DNA from: Salvia splendens
Lineage: Eukaryota > Streptophyta > Magnoliopsida > Lamiales > Lamiaceae
DNA: 64,000 nt
Reading direction: 5' to 3'
NCBI RefSeq assembly: GCF_004379255.2
Contig: NC_056036.1
Location: 744,001-808,000 of the forward strand
Numbering within the stretch: the stretch's first letter is position 1; every line of letters begins with the position of its first letter. Positions 1 through 12,479 of the stretch are shown here, piece by piece. The notes under the pieces are model-generated. The model saw nothing but the letters and a program-made list of their open reading frames with translations. It was not told the origin of the DNA and searched no databases. A program made the translations under genes and the position numbers.

Positions 1-1265
1 GACACGGACACGGCCATGGCATCACCTACAAAGGCGTGACTCTACATCAGCCTAAGCGCTGGCACACTGTCACCGGCAAAGGCCTCTGCGCCGTCATGTG
101 GTTAGAAACCGCTTACGAATATTCTTACATTTTACGTCGGTAAATGGTTGATCGGATTTTGAGTAACTTTGTGTGGGAGTGTTAGATCAGTGTCCATCGC
201 GAATTGAAGCTTATTCTAGTTACGGTTTTTATATTGAGATGTTTTCTAATTGAAGCTGATTGTAGCTCTAATTGGTGACTTTGGATGTTAGATCTGTACG
301 CTCACGAGCTATTTCGAGATTTTATTTTTCTCTGTTTTTTGTTTTTGTAATTTTATTTTATTTTATTTGTTTTTGTAAATGTGGCGTGGTCTCTTTATGG
401 CGTCCTTAGTCAATTTGATAGACATGTTGAATTTAATTAGCAATTTAAAGTTTGAATTGGGGAGTGTAACGAGCTGAAAGGTATGCATACTTGTTGATGG
501 TTCTTGAGCTGAAGGTTTTCCCTTGAGGAATGCGAGCATGTGCATTTGCAGATGTGATGTGTTTTTATCGATCATGTGCTAAATGTTAATGCGTCTAAAT
601 GGTTTTGTTAAAATTCTTCAGTACGTCTTTATCCGCTGTCTTTCACAATCCAGAGATGGCGAGAAAAGAGAAGTGAGATGAAAGGCAGAGCTGTTAGATT
701 AAAATGGGATTTTTTGGTCCATTTCCTGATGAATGGATTAATAATAGTACTAGTTATTAAAAATTCTAAACAACATATAAATAGTGTTTTATACAAAAAT
801 TTGGGGCCTCAGACATTTGCCCATGTCTCCTTTACTAAGGGCCGGCCCTGGGCCTTGCAGCTAAGAGGCTATGACATGTTGTCAATTAAGCTCCTTATAC
901 TCTGCCTGTCTGCAATGTTTTACTTGATATCCTTATGAGGAGCGTTTTAGAAGAAGTAACTTACATGATTGGTTGCGTATAAGCATTTACCACTGAGTTT
1001 TGCTTGACATAGGGCTCTTAATATGCCGATTAGTTATCCTATTATCATGTATAATTTTCAGGTTTTGGATTCTCTACAGAGCAAAGCAAGATGGCCCGGT
1101 TGTGTTGGTAAGTTCTGATTTTTCTTGTGTTGTTTGTTTTGGAAGTTTATTCTTTTCATTTAGGTGTCATGCCTTAAAGTAGTATTTGTGAAAGGATTTT
1201 CTGACCCACCTTCATGCTCTTAGGGCTGGAGACACCCTTGGGAAGGTCATGATGATCATCACTAG
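1..1265 (+). CDS. NDUFB2: NADH dehydrogenase (ubiquinone) 1 beta subcomplex subunit 2, 3' part
   Basis: Small accessory subunit of the mitochondrial respiratory complex I membrane arm. The start lies before the window. Three exons join in frame: 1-100, 1062-1107 and 1224-1265 (stop TAG at 1263). The visible product reads GHGHGITYKGVTLHQPKRW at the left edge, then KGLCAVMWFWILYRAKQDG across the first junction, and ends GWRHPWEGHDDHH. This is the whole conserved core of plant NDUFB2, with its single membrane segment around VMWFWILYR and a His-rich tail. Junctions are gt at 101, ag/gt at 1060/1108 and ag at 1222. Tryptophan TGG is split over the first intron. Only a few N-terminal residues appear to be missing. 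Short open frames inside the 961-bp first intron are not coding. Confidence 0.9.
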
Positions 1266-3236
1266 GTAATTTTTATTCCCATCAATTGAGTACTTCGATT
1301 CATTTGGTATGAAAGCTGTTAATATCACATATACAACTCTTTTGTTCATCTGGTTTCTTATATAAGTACTATGTTTACTTAATGCATTTAAATGTTGCAT
1401 GTAAATTTGTTTATCCTTTTCATGCTGAGAAACTTTCTAATTTTAATTTTAGAAAGAAATAAGCTTTAAAAAAACATTTTCCAAACCCATCTAGAAGTAG
1501 ATATTTTCCAAAACATTTTCCAAACCCACCTATACTCTATTCTTGAACCTTGATGGAAATATGGATGGTAAATTTGTTCAGAACCTGGCATTTATGCAAC
1601 TGTTTACGGCCAAACAACTCAAAAAGTACTTGATACACATTTAAAACTGCAATGGACCTTCTTACATCCACTTAGACAATGTAGATTTTTCTTATTTGAT
1701 TCTTTGTCGCATGGTACCTGGCAGCAAAACTACTGGTTCCCTAAGATCTTCATTTGTAATTAGATGGAGTATGTCATATTGGTTGCTTTTCTCTACAAAG
1801 TGGTTACTAATGACAAGAGTCTGATAATTGGTGATGATTCGGCCCATTCGTCTAGACCTGTGTGGAATTTAGTGAATGTGTCAGAGAGGCCATATGTTAC
1901 TCCACTAAACAGGCCCTTGTGTTGCATGTGGATTTATATATCCAAATATGTAATGAGCAGGAGCTTTGTTTCCCCGATTTAATGAGAAGGGTATCATCTT
2001 TTTATTCTAACTGTGCCAAAATAATAGTGCATCCACCTCATAGTCCCTTGTGCTTTTTTACCAGAACAGTGGTGTGATTCAAATATGGAACGTGAAGGAG
2101 AAGTGGTCTTATAGCTTGTTGGTTTGAGCAACTCTCTTTGGATGTTATGCACAATAAAGTCGACTGAGGAGAAGTCATCTTACCTTGAGACATTGTACAA
2201 GTTTTTTCTGACTGTGTTTATTTTTCAGTTCTCTGTTGTTTATATATCACTATTTCTTGTCATTAATGCCACCCCAATATGATAACCATTTGAATGTTGC
2301 AGTTTGCTGCCCAAGTTTGAAAAACATGTCGAAAATTGTATCCATAAAGTGGTACTACTACTTTTACTTGTTTAAAAACTTTGATGATCATGGAGTTTTG
2401 TTGGTAATTTATCATTGTCTATGCTCTGTAATAATCATGAAATTATCAAAATCTAGGTCATCCTACTATTTAAAAATTCAGTTGAAAAATCATTTATGTT
2501 GGATTTGTTTGCAATTTTCTCATATTGAAAAACTCATCTACTTGATATTTTTTAGTATAATGACACTGTTTTCTTCATGATATACAACATCGTTAAATTA
2601 CTATCAAAGACGTTTGCCTTTGAACTATTGTTTCATGATATTATTTCAGTGACTGTTGTACCAATATAATTTTATACTCCTATTATCATATCGGGTATAA
2701 TTTCATAAGAAAACGGAACGTCATGATTTTTTCTGGCTATATTCTTAAGTTTTGGGAATTTGATTAAACTTGATAGGAGTAGTTTTTCTTTTTTGGCGAT
2801 CTGAGTCTTCATCTTATTAAAAGTACTACATAACTCAACAAAAATAGAGAAAAAATAGATGTACTATAATTTATATTTGAGTAAACATACATAATTTTCA
2901 TCTTCAGACAAATATAATGCTCATAATTTATTAATTTTAAGTGTTTTTAATTGCTGCAAGTGTGTACTACAGCTTCCAATCCTTTTATTTTGTCCTCACT
3001 CTCACAAATTCGAGCAACCACGACTGGATAATATCACAAACACGTAGAGCGCATCCATCCAACACTCAAATCTATGGCTTCAATTCAGCCATAGCTCAAC
3101 TTAAAACTTTCCCAACTCAACTTTTCTTCACCAAATTTCAAATCTTTTTCCCTTCCACACAAGATCCTTTTCCGACTTCCTTTCACACCCTATAAACATC
3201 AAGAAATCACAGTAATCAAGCAGCTCCAGAATTCCA
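1266..3236. other. Intergenic: NDUFB2 3' flank and FTSH promoter/5' UTR
   Basis: AT-rich, non-coding. Open frames at 1764-2077 and 2236-2580 lack codon bias and recognisable protein similarity. A short direct duplication of ACATTTTCCAAACCC occurs near 1480 and 1520. The last 150-200 bp, C-rich and T-poor, are probably the FTSH 5' leader. I see no RNA gene or mobile element here. Confidence 0.6.
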
Positions 3237-6195
3237 ATGGCGTCTCCATTAACTAACCCTCTCCTCTCCTCCAATTTCTTCGGCAACCAAATCTTCATCT
3301 CCGCCCCCACTCCCAAAACAGTCCCACGGAAACTCGTCATCCCAAAATCAATCCTCGGCGGAAACAAGCCCAACAAATCGAGTAATCTCACAAATCAAGC
3401 TGCCGTCGCAGCTATTCTCTTCTCCTCCCTCACCCCGCACGCGCTAGCGCTGGATGTCTCCCCGCCGCCTGCTCCCGCGCCGCAGGTGATTGAGGTCGAG
3501 AAGCCCGGCCCGTCATCGCCCTTCGCCCAAAATTTGATCTTGAACGCGCCGAAGCCGCAGGCCCAGCCCGCTTCCGACCTCCCCGAAGGCTCCCAGTGGC
3601 GCTACAGCGAGTTTTTGAATGCGGTGAAGAAGGGGAAGGTAGAGAGGGTTAGGTTTAGCAAAGACGGAAGCGCCCTTCAGCTCACCGCCGTCGATGGCCG
3701 GAGGGCCGGCGTTATTGTGCCCAACGATCCCGATTTGATCGACATTTTGGCGATGAACGGCGTCGATATTTCCGTTTCTGAGGGGGATTCCGGAAATGGG
3801 CTTTTCAATTTCATAGGGAATTTGTTGTTTCCAGTGATTGCATTTGCAGGGCTTTTCTTTCTGTTTAGACGGTCCCAGGGTGGGCCCGGAGGGCCCGGTG
3901 GACTTGGCGGGCCGATGGATTTCGGGCGGTCGAAGTCCAAGTTCCAGGAGGTTCCTGAAACTGGTGTGACATTTGCTGATGTTGCAGGGGCTGATCAAGC
4001 CAAAATGGAGCTGCAGGAAGTGGTTGATTTCTTGAAAAACCCGGATAAATACACTGCTTTGGGTGCGAAGATCCCGAAAGGTTGCCTTTTGGTGGGCCCG
4101 CCCGGCACGGGGAAGACCCTCCTGGCGAGGGCGGTGGCTGGGGAGGCTGGGGTGCCGTTCTTCTCGTGCGCTGCTTCGGAGTTTGTGGAGCTGTTTGTGG
4201 GTGTGGGAGCTTCGAGGGTTAGGGATCTGTTTGAGAAGGCGAAGAGCAAAGCGCCTTGCATTGTGTTCATCGATGAGATTGATGCTGTTGGGAGGCAGAG
4301 AGGGGCGGGGCTTGGTGGTGGGAATGATGAGAGAGAGCAGACCATTAATCAGCTCTTGACAGAAATGGATGGATTCACTGGTAATTCTGGTGTTATAGTG
4401 CTGGCTGCGACGAATAGGCCGGATGTTCTTGATTCGGCCTTGTTGAGGCCCGGGAGGTTTGACCGACAGGTCACTGTGGACAGACCTGATGTTGCTGGGA
4501 GAGTCAAGATTCTTCAGGTCAGTGAAGACTCTAGATTTATTGTTTTGTTTGTTATAAAATGTTTACTAATCTTTGATTGAATCTATAACCATGGTTTATA
4601 GTAGTTTGGAATGCTATAATGTACATATTCTTGAGAGTGAGACTTTTGCATTGATTAGAGTTAATTTCTAAGATTTGTTGTTTAGTTTATTGATCTTTGA
4701 TTGAATCTTTAACCATGGTTTGTAGTAGTTTGGAATGCTATGATGTACATTTTCTTGAGACCTTTTGAATTGATTAGAGTTAATTTCTAAGATTCGTTGT
4801 TTAGTTTGCCATAAATTTAATCTAAAACCTTTGTTGCTTGGTTTCTAGTAGTTTGGAATGATTCTTATTGAACAATTTTTCTTGAAATAGGTGCATTCTA
4901 GAGGAAAGGCGCTCGCGAAGGATGTGGACTTCGACAAGATCGCGAGGAGGACACCGGGTTTCACTGGAGCCGATTTGCAGAATTTAATGAACGAAGCAGC
5001 CATTCTTGCAGCACGCCGTGACCTCAAGGAGATAAGCAAGGACGAGATATCAGACGCTCTGGAGAGAATAATTGCTGGACCCGAGAAGAAGAATGCTGTC
5101 GTCTCCGAGGAAAAGAAAAGGCTGGTGGCTTATCATGGTATGAAGCACATTGAGGTTTGTTTTTGATCGTTTTTCACTTGCGATGTTACTTACTGCAAGT
5201 GTTTACGCTTGTAGAGGCTGGGCATGCTTTGGTTGGTGCACTGATGCCGGAATATGATCCGGTCGCCAAGATCTCCATCATTCCTCGTGGCCAAGCTGGC
5301 GGGCTTACCTTCTTTGCTCCGAGTGAGGAGAGACTTGAATCGGGGTTGTACAGTCGAAGCTACCTAGAAAATCAGATGGCAGTTGCTCTGGGAGGAAGGT
5401 CAGTTTTTCATTCTGAGTCCTTGCAGAACTTTATGTTTTACGATTGATAGGCGATAAGTCGATAGCCCATGTCCTCCGACCACATGACAGTTCGCCTCCG
5501 CCTCAACCCTTCTCGTTTCAACAAAAAATCTGAGCTTAATAATATGTTGATTTAGGTTTGTTTGTTTTGTTTAGGGAACAAATGGTGCAATTGTTTTATA
5601 AATTTTCAAAATTCCCAAATTTCTAATTCTATCTGATGCAGTGTTTTACACTTTTACTTCATAATCTTAAATTGTTCCTTTCCTTGTGTCTCTTTGGTCT
5701 TACAGAATTGCAGAAGAGGTTATCTTTGGACAAGACAACGTAACAACCGGGGCATCAAACGACTTCATGCAAGTTTCTAGGGTCGCAAGGCAAATGGTTG
5801 AGCGATTCGGGTTCAGCAAAAAGATCGGACAAATAGCCATTGGCGGACCCGGTGGAAACCCCTTCCTCGGACAGCAGGTATTTCCTTCTCTCCTTCGTAG
5901 TGGCCTGTTAATTAATCGTGCAACCCTTATTGAATTATCGGGCTAAACTGTAACACGTGATGTTTAACTGCAGATGTCGACCCAGAAAGACTACTCGATG
6001 GCGACTGCAGATGTGGTGGATGCGGAAGTGAGGGAGCTCGTGGACAGAGCGTACGTACGGGCAAAGCAGATAATCACGACCCACATCGACATCCTCCACA
6101 AGCTCGCGCAGTTGCTGATGGAGAAGGAGACTGTGGATGGGGAGGAGTTCATGAGCCTCTTCATTGATGGAAAGGCTGAGCTGTTTGTGGCATGA
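3237..6195 (+). CDS. FTSH: ATP-dependent zinc metalloprotease FtsH, chloroplastic (type A, FTSH1/FTSH5-like)
   Basis: Membrane-bound AAA protease of the thylakoid, which degrades photodamaged D1 protein in photosystem II repair as a hetero-hexamer of type A and type B subunits. Five exons (3237-4517, 4891-5137, 5215-5398, 5706-5877, 5974-6195) give 701 aa. The N-terminus is Ser/Pro-rich like a transit peptide, followed by a lumenal region and a membrane segment ([15 protein letters not shown]). Next come a Gly/Pro-rich linker, Walker A GPPGTGKT (residues 287-294), Walker [12 protein letters not shown], and the second region of homology ending RPGRFDRQV. The zinc protease motif HEAGH (509-513) is split over the exon 2/3 junction, so no single open frame shows it. 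[16 protein letters not shown] and [19 protein letters not shown] match the type A subfamily. The gene looks intact. FTSH1 and FTSH5 cannot be told apart by eye. Confidence 0.95.
4571..4818 (+). repeat. Tandem duplication in FTSH intron 1
   Basis: Two copies of about 124 bp, at 4571-4694 and 4695-4818, both containing AACCATGGTTTRTAGTAGTTTGGAATGC and GATTAGAGTTAATTTCTAAGATT. A third partial trace (TAGTAGTTTGGAATG) follows near 4846. The copies are about 90% alike. No coding potential. Confidence 0.85.
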
Positions 6196-6961
6196 TTTGG
6201 TGTTGGGATTTGAGATTTGTATATTTAGGGAAGACATACAGTTGTAAAATCATACTAGTACTTACATATTTGAGCAAGAAACATTTACACTTCCACTTGG
6301 CCAAAGTGAACTTATGATGTCTCAAAATGCTTAACATGTGGCGTGTCTAGTTAATAACAATTTTACAAAATCTTTAAAAAGAGAGAAAGTAAGAGAGGGT
6401 TATATGACAATGTATCTCGACCATCAAATTTTTCTCGCATGTATGTAAGAGAGGGTTATATAAACATTAGAGCTTGGCTTGTGCGGATTTTAGAGCTTGG
6501 AGCATTTCTCCACAAGCTTAATTAAAAATTTTGAAAGAACGATGAACAAAAGAATAAAAGAAATGGGAGAAAAATAGGTGGGAAAGATGATGACATGTAA
6601 ATTTACAGTAATTTTTTTAAAACTTATTAAATCAAAACGACGTAGTTTTAATTGCCACATAAATAATAATTTGCCATATCAGTTTCGATTTTTTATTTTG
6701 GGAAAAAACTGGAAAAAACTAAAATTCATGTATTTATATTCAAAAATTAAAGTTTAGGGAAAAAACAAGAAAAAATTAAAAGTTGATGCATTTTCAGGCA
6801 AATAACCCTATTGAAATTTGGCTATCAAAACAAACTCAAACTTTATGAGTAATTTTTTTCAGTTTATTTTAAAGTTTTAGGACGCATCAAAATTAGACCA
6901 TATTTCATAGTTTTTGACGTATATAGTTATTACTCTCTCCCTATGCTATTCAAGAAAAAAA
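6196..6961. other. Intergenic: FTSH 3' UTR and AT-rich spacer
   Basis: About 770 bp, strongly AT-rich, with several A-runs. GAGAGGGTTATAT occurs twice (near 6394 and 6449). Nothing coding is recognised. Confidence 0.5.
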
Positions 6962-8258
6962 ATGGAACGCCAAATAATCTCAATCGCAGACGTTAAGCCG
7001 TCTTTGCCAACTCCCCAAACCCTCTGAAGGTACAACTTCTCAATGCTGGCCCAGATTTTCCCGCCAATGCCGATTCCCGTCGTCTTGTACTTCTCCAACG
7101 CATCGCAAATCATCACCAACGACGATCCGGATTCATCCACTCCTCAAATAACGGATCACCTGACCCGATCGCTGTCCGTCATTCTCACCCGCTTCTACCC
7201 TCTCGCCGGACGAGCCACCGGCGAGGGCGAATTCATCGACTGCAACGACGCCGGCGTCCCCTTCTCCGTCGCCAGATTCAGAGGCAGCACGCTGGCGGAG
7301 CTCCTCGCGACTCCCCGCCCCGATCTCCTGCTGCCGGGCGGCGCCGTCGCGATGGTGCAGGTGAATTGCTTCGACTGCGGCGGCGTCGCGATCGGGGTGG
7401 TGTTCTGGAACAAGGTGGTGGATGCGACGACGGTGGTGGCGGTGCTCCGGGCGTGGGGGGCACGATGCGGTTTGCCCCAACTACATGGCGCAGTATATGT
7501 TTCCGCAGAAGGAGAGCGTTCCGGCGCAACTCGGCTCCACCGCTGATATCGTGAAGATCGGAAAATCTGTCGTTAGAAGGTACAGATCTATTTTCCGGCA
7601 CCGGAAAGTTGACGTGGACGGTCAAAATTAGCAATTTGGTCAAACTTCCTAATTTTATAAGCAATTAAACTTGATAATGAATGCGTTCTAAAAATTGAAA
7701 CAGGTATGTATTCTCCGCCTCCACCACGTCATCAAATCGAAAGCATCCGACGTGGCAGACCCCACCGAGCTCGTGTCAGCTCTCATGTGGAAATGCTTCA
7801 TGTCCGCATCTCATGCAAACGGCAAATCCACCTCCTTCCTCACCCAGACCATCGACCTCCGCCGCCGTTCCCCCAGGAATGCTTCGGCAACTCCAGGCGC
7901 TCGCGGCCGCCACGTAGCCAAAATGAGGGAATCCGCCGCGAAGATCGACGGCGGCTACGTCGATCGGATGCGCGGTGACGGCGGGCTGATGGGATACTAC
8001 GAGAATCTCCGGCGAGTTTGGATCGAATACTCGGAGGAATTCGACGTGTTGCCGATCTCTAGCCTTTGTGGTGGTGGGGTTTATGGGGTGGATTTCGGAT
8101 GGGGAAAGCCGGCGTGGTTTTGTAAATGCGACGGCGGGGGCGAGGCGGAGGTTTGGAATAGGGTGTGGTTGAATGACACAAGAAACGGCGACGGGATAGA
8201 GGCGTGGGTGATTCTTGAAGAGGAGTATATGAAGGTGTTGAACGAGTTGAGGATTTGA
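6962..8258 (+). pseudogene. BAHD acyltransferase pseudogene (vinorine synthase-like clade)
   Basis: BAHD enzymes transfer acyl groups from acyl-CoA to alcohols or amines in specialised metabolism. The start context is good (ATG 6962, then ERQIISIADVKPSLPTPQTL), but a TGA at 7025 stops translation after 21 codons. The frame resumes as FPPMPIPVVLYFSN and RFYPLAGR, typical of the N-terminal domain. The catalytic HXXXD site reads NKVVD near 7407-7421, so the essential His is Asn. A frameshift near 7460 moves the reading to the frame of CPNYMAQYMFP. A plausible intron runs from 7580 to 7703, resuming RRYVFSAST. At least one more frameshift follows before IKSKASDVADPTELVSALMWKC, and a compensating pair lies around PQECFGN (about 7870-7905). 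The structural motif DFGWG is intact (about 8093-8107). The enzyme is clearly dead. Confidence 0.9.
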
Positions 8259-9440
8259 GGGGTCTTGCTACTGTTGATCCAAATCCACTTTCATGTGATG
8301 GGGTTGGGTTGTTTGCAAAATTATAAGGTTTATCTTGTTCGGATTTTGGTGTAATGAAATTTGTCTCATATTGGTTGTATAAGGTAGTAACAGATGTGAG
8401 GTTTATGGACGAAATGTGATCTGTCTCCTCAAATCAGTAGTCTTTTGAGTTTAGTTCTCGTATTTGATCTGTCGTAAACAATTCAACTTGTTTTCCGAGC
8501 ACTTTCTGAGCCACAGGGTAATAACCCAGAATATTGAGCATTTTCTGAGCACGTGAAAGCACACAGTCGAAATCTTCGAAAAATGATGTGATTATAGAGC
8601 AGTTTTGAACAAGGTCAAGTTCTCAAACACGATAAAACATAGGATAATAATATTTAAAAATTTTCAATTTAGCAAATTAGTTTAACTACAATGTATTACT
8701 ATTATAATAAGCATTATTAATATCACTAATTTAAGTATGAGACACCCTGAATTGAGATGAATCTCATACCTTTAAAACTTGTAGTGCAATAAAAAGATTG
8801 CTTTGCTTGTTAACTCAAATTGAAAATAGTTGATGGGTACATGTATCTCATTATATTATCCACACTAAAATGAGAGATAATACATTAAACAATAATGAAT
8901 ATTAAATTTGTACGAAGAAAACAACATAATTAACCAAATTCCATTAAAATGAAAATAAAAGAAAAACATTAAACAACCGAATCAACATTAACCAAGGGTG
9001 CGCGCGCACGAAATAGCCCTTTTAAGTTAAAGTTGGATTAGTGAAAATGGTGTCAAAAGTAAAGCAGCCCAGCCACATACCAAAAGCGTACAAAAGCAAA
9101 CTTTATCACTAAATAACCACACCACACCCCACCCTTTCTCTACTTTTGCCCAATACCCTCATTATCATCTCACATGATTATGATAGACACACACACCCCA
9201 ATTATTGTTACACTGCTAAAATATGTATCATTTACACATGTTATTTATCCTTCCATTTTTTGGAAATAATAACAGCCATTTCAACAAATACTTATATTTA
9301 CAGCAAAATTTATAATCGGACCATCGCGCCACACAATTCACTATCACTAATCTCAAATCTTTCTCTCTTCTCATTATTTTTCACTGTGCTGCAATTTTTA
9401 CTTCTTTCACTGATTCACTCCATTTCATGATCTCATCCAC
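8259..9440. other. Intergenic spacer
   Basis: 3' flank of the pseudogene followed by AT-rich DNA. It contains a perfect GC-alternating palindrome, GTGCGCGCGCAC, near 8998. No gene recognised. The open frame at 9146-9430 has no coding signature. Confidence 0.5.
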
Positions 9441-9442
9441 TC

Positions 9443-9471
9443 CAACACACACACACACACTCTCTCTCTCC
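9443..9471 (+). repeat. (CA)n(CT)n microsatellite
   Basis: A CA run passes directly into a CT run, just upstream of the inferred transcript leader of the next gene. CT-rich tracts like this are common near plant transcription starts. A promoter role is inference. Confidence 0.7.
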
Positions 9472-10156
9472 ACATGCGATTTAATGCTTGAATAATTTGA
9501 GAAAAACTTACCTTTTTATTCATTTTCAGTCATTTTTCCAACTCAAATTCGCCTGCTTGAATTCCTAAGCAATCGGAGATGCAGTTTTCTGGCCGGTGAA
9601 TTATCGCCGGAGATCGCAATCAGATCTGTATGTCTCCCTTCTATGCTTATTAACACTGTATCTATAATATCTCTATGGTGAATGCTGTTTATGGTAATAA
9701 TTAGTGCGATCTTTTCGGTGTTTTGTGTGCTCGAGCTGATTTGTTTGATAATTAGCTGGTTAATGAACGTCACATTTCTGAGATCTTTAATAATGTAGTT
9801 TGCTGCTGTTGTGCTGTAGAAGATATCACTCGAGTTTCTTAATTTTGTTTGCATTTGGCCGTTTTACAGATTGCTGAATGATAATTGTATTAGCAGGAGT
9901 GTTTTGTTCGACCTAGCTAATTGTGTTAGTGAATCTCGTTAATCTGCCTTATGTTTTGAGATCTTTCTGCAGTGGATCTTCAATGTGTATCGATTTTAAC
10001 TTTTGTGTGCTTTTGATGACTTATTAATGAAGAATCAATGTGTAGTTTAGTAATTTGATGCTCTTGTAGGCACACATTTTAAATTGCGAATTTAATTTGA
10101 GTTCACTCTTTTATATTTGATGGAATGCTTGGCAGGGGAATTGAATTTTTGTATGG

Positions 10157-10189
10157 ATGCAAATGAATAACTCAGATGAGAAGAACTAA
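10157..10189 (+). promoter_or_regulatory. uORF whose stop codon overlaps the main start codon
   Basis: ATG at 10157 (and in frame at 10163) opens a 10-codon reading frame, MQMNNSDEKN, that ends TAA at 10187-10189. The main ATG starts on the last base of that stop, giving TAATG. A second uORF (ATG 10153, stop 10168-10170) overlaps it in another frame. Such stop-start overlap allows termination-reinitiation control. That this happens here is inference. Confidence 0.6.
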
Positions 10190-12164
10190 TGTTATTTGCC
10201 GTAGAAGGAGGAGGGTTTTTCTCTTCTTCAGCGTCTGGTTACTGTAAGGGCCTGACCCTTCTTCTATTGGGCCAGAAAACCGAAGAGAAACCCATGAAAG
10301 TGACGCCGTGGAATCAGTACCAGTTGGTGGACCAAGGGAACGATCCTGATCTCCAGCTGGCTTCTGGGAAGAACCACCCTGTCCGCGGGTGTGCCTCCTT
10401 TGTTTGTTTTGGTTGCACTGCTGCTGGACTCGAGAGCCCATCTCCGCTCAAAGTTGGACCAACTCAAAAGAAAGAAACCTTTACACCACCAACTATTAGT
10501 GAGAGTAATGAGTTCACAAATTTAGATGGCCGTATTGTTGTTGATGATGATGATGGTAGCAAGGGGGGTGTAGTTAGTCTTAAGAGCAGCTTGAAGAAAG
10601 CAGCCAACTTTGCTGTTATTGCTTCCACTGATGAAGACAATGGTGGTGGAACGCATGAAAAATTGGACAGAGAAAATGATGATGTTTCTTGTCAAAACGG
10701 GAGAAGAAAGATACAGTGGACAGATGCAACTGGGGGAGAGCTTTTTGAGATTCGGGAATTTGAGATGAGGTATGAAAACTTACTGACTCATTGCTCAACT
10801 GAAAATCAGTAGAGATTTAATCAGTTTAGACTAATAAAAAACTCTTGTGTGTTTCTTGACCTGGTTGTACACTTGTATGGTTATTCCACTTGGTGTAGCG
10901 TAAGATATGGAACCCATCTTACCTGCTACAATCTTATTGGTTGGATCTCATTAATGAGGTTTTGTGTCTGTAAGCTTGGGTAGTAAATACTTGACATCGA
11001 TTTAGAGGAATGTTAGAACTAGTTGTAGAGGCATGTTCTTTATAGTATATTAGATTGCACATTCTTCTTAATGCAGTTTCCTGGTGACAGATATTTTCGC
11101 CTTCCTATTCAATGATTTTATCTGCATTCTGGCTTCTTATCCTGTTAAAAATTGCTTTGAGTATTTCAACTTTCATTTTCTGTAGTTTTTCGTGGTCAAA
11201 GCTCATAGATATAATGTAATGCAGGTTGGGCAGTTTGGCACATTGTGTTGCTTCATTTCAGCTAACATAGAAAGTATAAGATTCTCAGGCTAGGATAATT
11301 TGCAAGTTACAGGACAAAGTGTTTTTGAATTTCTGAAGACATGTGATATTGATGTCCTATTTGTTCCAATAGCTGTTGACGGATACAAACAATCCAAAAA
11401 TTGTCCCAAAGTTTAAACCTAACGTTTAGATATTTTTGTGATACTGTATATAACTCTAGTACCAAAATATTACGTTTTACATGTTGCATATTTTCAGGAA
11501 TACGCTTTAATGGTGGAAAGACATATATGATACTTTCCCCTTTTTTTTTGATTTCAACTAGGAGTCCCTTTCTATTGTCTTGTAGTGCAAGTGAAAAAAG
11601 TTTAATTCGTTCTTTTTTAAGAAATGGTTGAAAGACATTGATTGACTGAAAGGAGGTGACTGTTCTCTTATGCAATATCTAAGCTTTTCTTTTCAGCATC
11701 TCCATAGAACTCAAAGCTAAGAAGCTGTTAGAATTGAATTACGTGTTAACTTGATTTTCGGAGAACCACATTCTGGATCAGTAAGCAAATGGCCACAGAT
11801 ATAAAAAGAATAAAAAGCAAAATTGCTGTTTGTTGAATTTCACATCACATGCTCTGTAGTCATGAATAACTTTCCAAGTGCTGTATTGCTGCTAAAATTA
11901 TGTGACATCCTGCAATTCATGCATTTGCTTTAGCTTTCTTTTTCGTTGAATAACTCTATTACCTGATATTTAAAATTAGGTTGTTTGACATGTAATAGCT
12001 CTCGTTAACTGAGATATTAACTATGCCTGTGCTTGCTGTTATGCAAATATAGCTTAACAGCCACTTATCTAATAAGGTATACTTCATCTGATCTCAGTGA
12101 AGATGGATCCGACAATGATTTCGATCATGGGAATGAAAAGACTTGTTCGTGCACGATTATGTAG
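10189..12164 (+). CDS. Conserved plant protein of unknown function with C-terminal CaaX box
   Basis: Two exons, 10189-10769 and 12098-12164, give 215 aa. The N-terminus (MLFAVEGGGFFSSSASGY) and MKVTPWNQYQLVDQGNDP plus RGCASFVCFGCTAAGLESP match a plant family known only as uncharacterised. A second conserved block is RRKIQWTDATGGELFEIREFE. The tail DNDFDHGNEKTCSC ends in CTIM, which fits a prenylation (CaaX) signal with Met, usually farnesylated, and there is a further Cys two residues before. This suggests a soluble protein held at a membrane by lipid. There is no transmembrane segment or catalytic motif that I recognise. A 5' UTR intron (about 9628-10135) is likely, because a gt/ag pair flanks it and the leader carries uORFs. 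The small second exon supplies the lipidation site. Confidence 0.8.
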
Positions 12165-12479
12165 TCCGAGCTTTCTTGGCAGCTCTCGACCCCGACTGGA
12201 CCTATGTGATGCCACCAATGTCCTCACAGCAGCTCATCATGAGTCCAGCGGGTGGCAGGAAAGCGAAAGTTGACGTGATGCAAAATACAGGCTTGCATTC
12301 CAGTTTTGTTGCTTTGGCATTATGTTTTGATGTTGGGCATTGACATGCCATTTGTTTTGTAGCTTTGTTTATTTCAATTTGGAGATGTCTGAATCTCTTG
12401 TGGTGAGAGGAGGAACGAGGGAGAATTTTTATTTTGTATTTCGTAGTTGTTCATATTGAAACACTAGAATTTATTTAAA

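Noticed and set aside
2236..2580. 114-codon open frame upstream of FTSH
   Set aside because: Low-complexity, hydrophobic translation of AT-rich DNA; no splice or leader context.
3513..4345. Long minus-strand frames opposite FTSH exon 1
   Set aside because: Mirror frames caused by GC-rich codon use in the real exon; no family resemblance.
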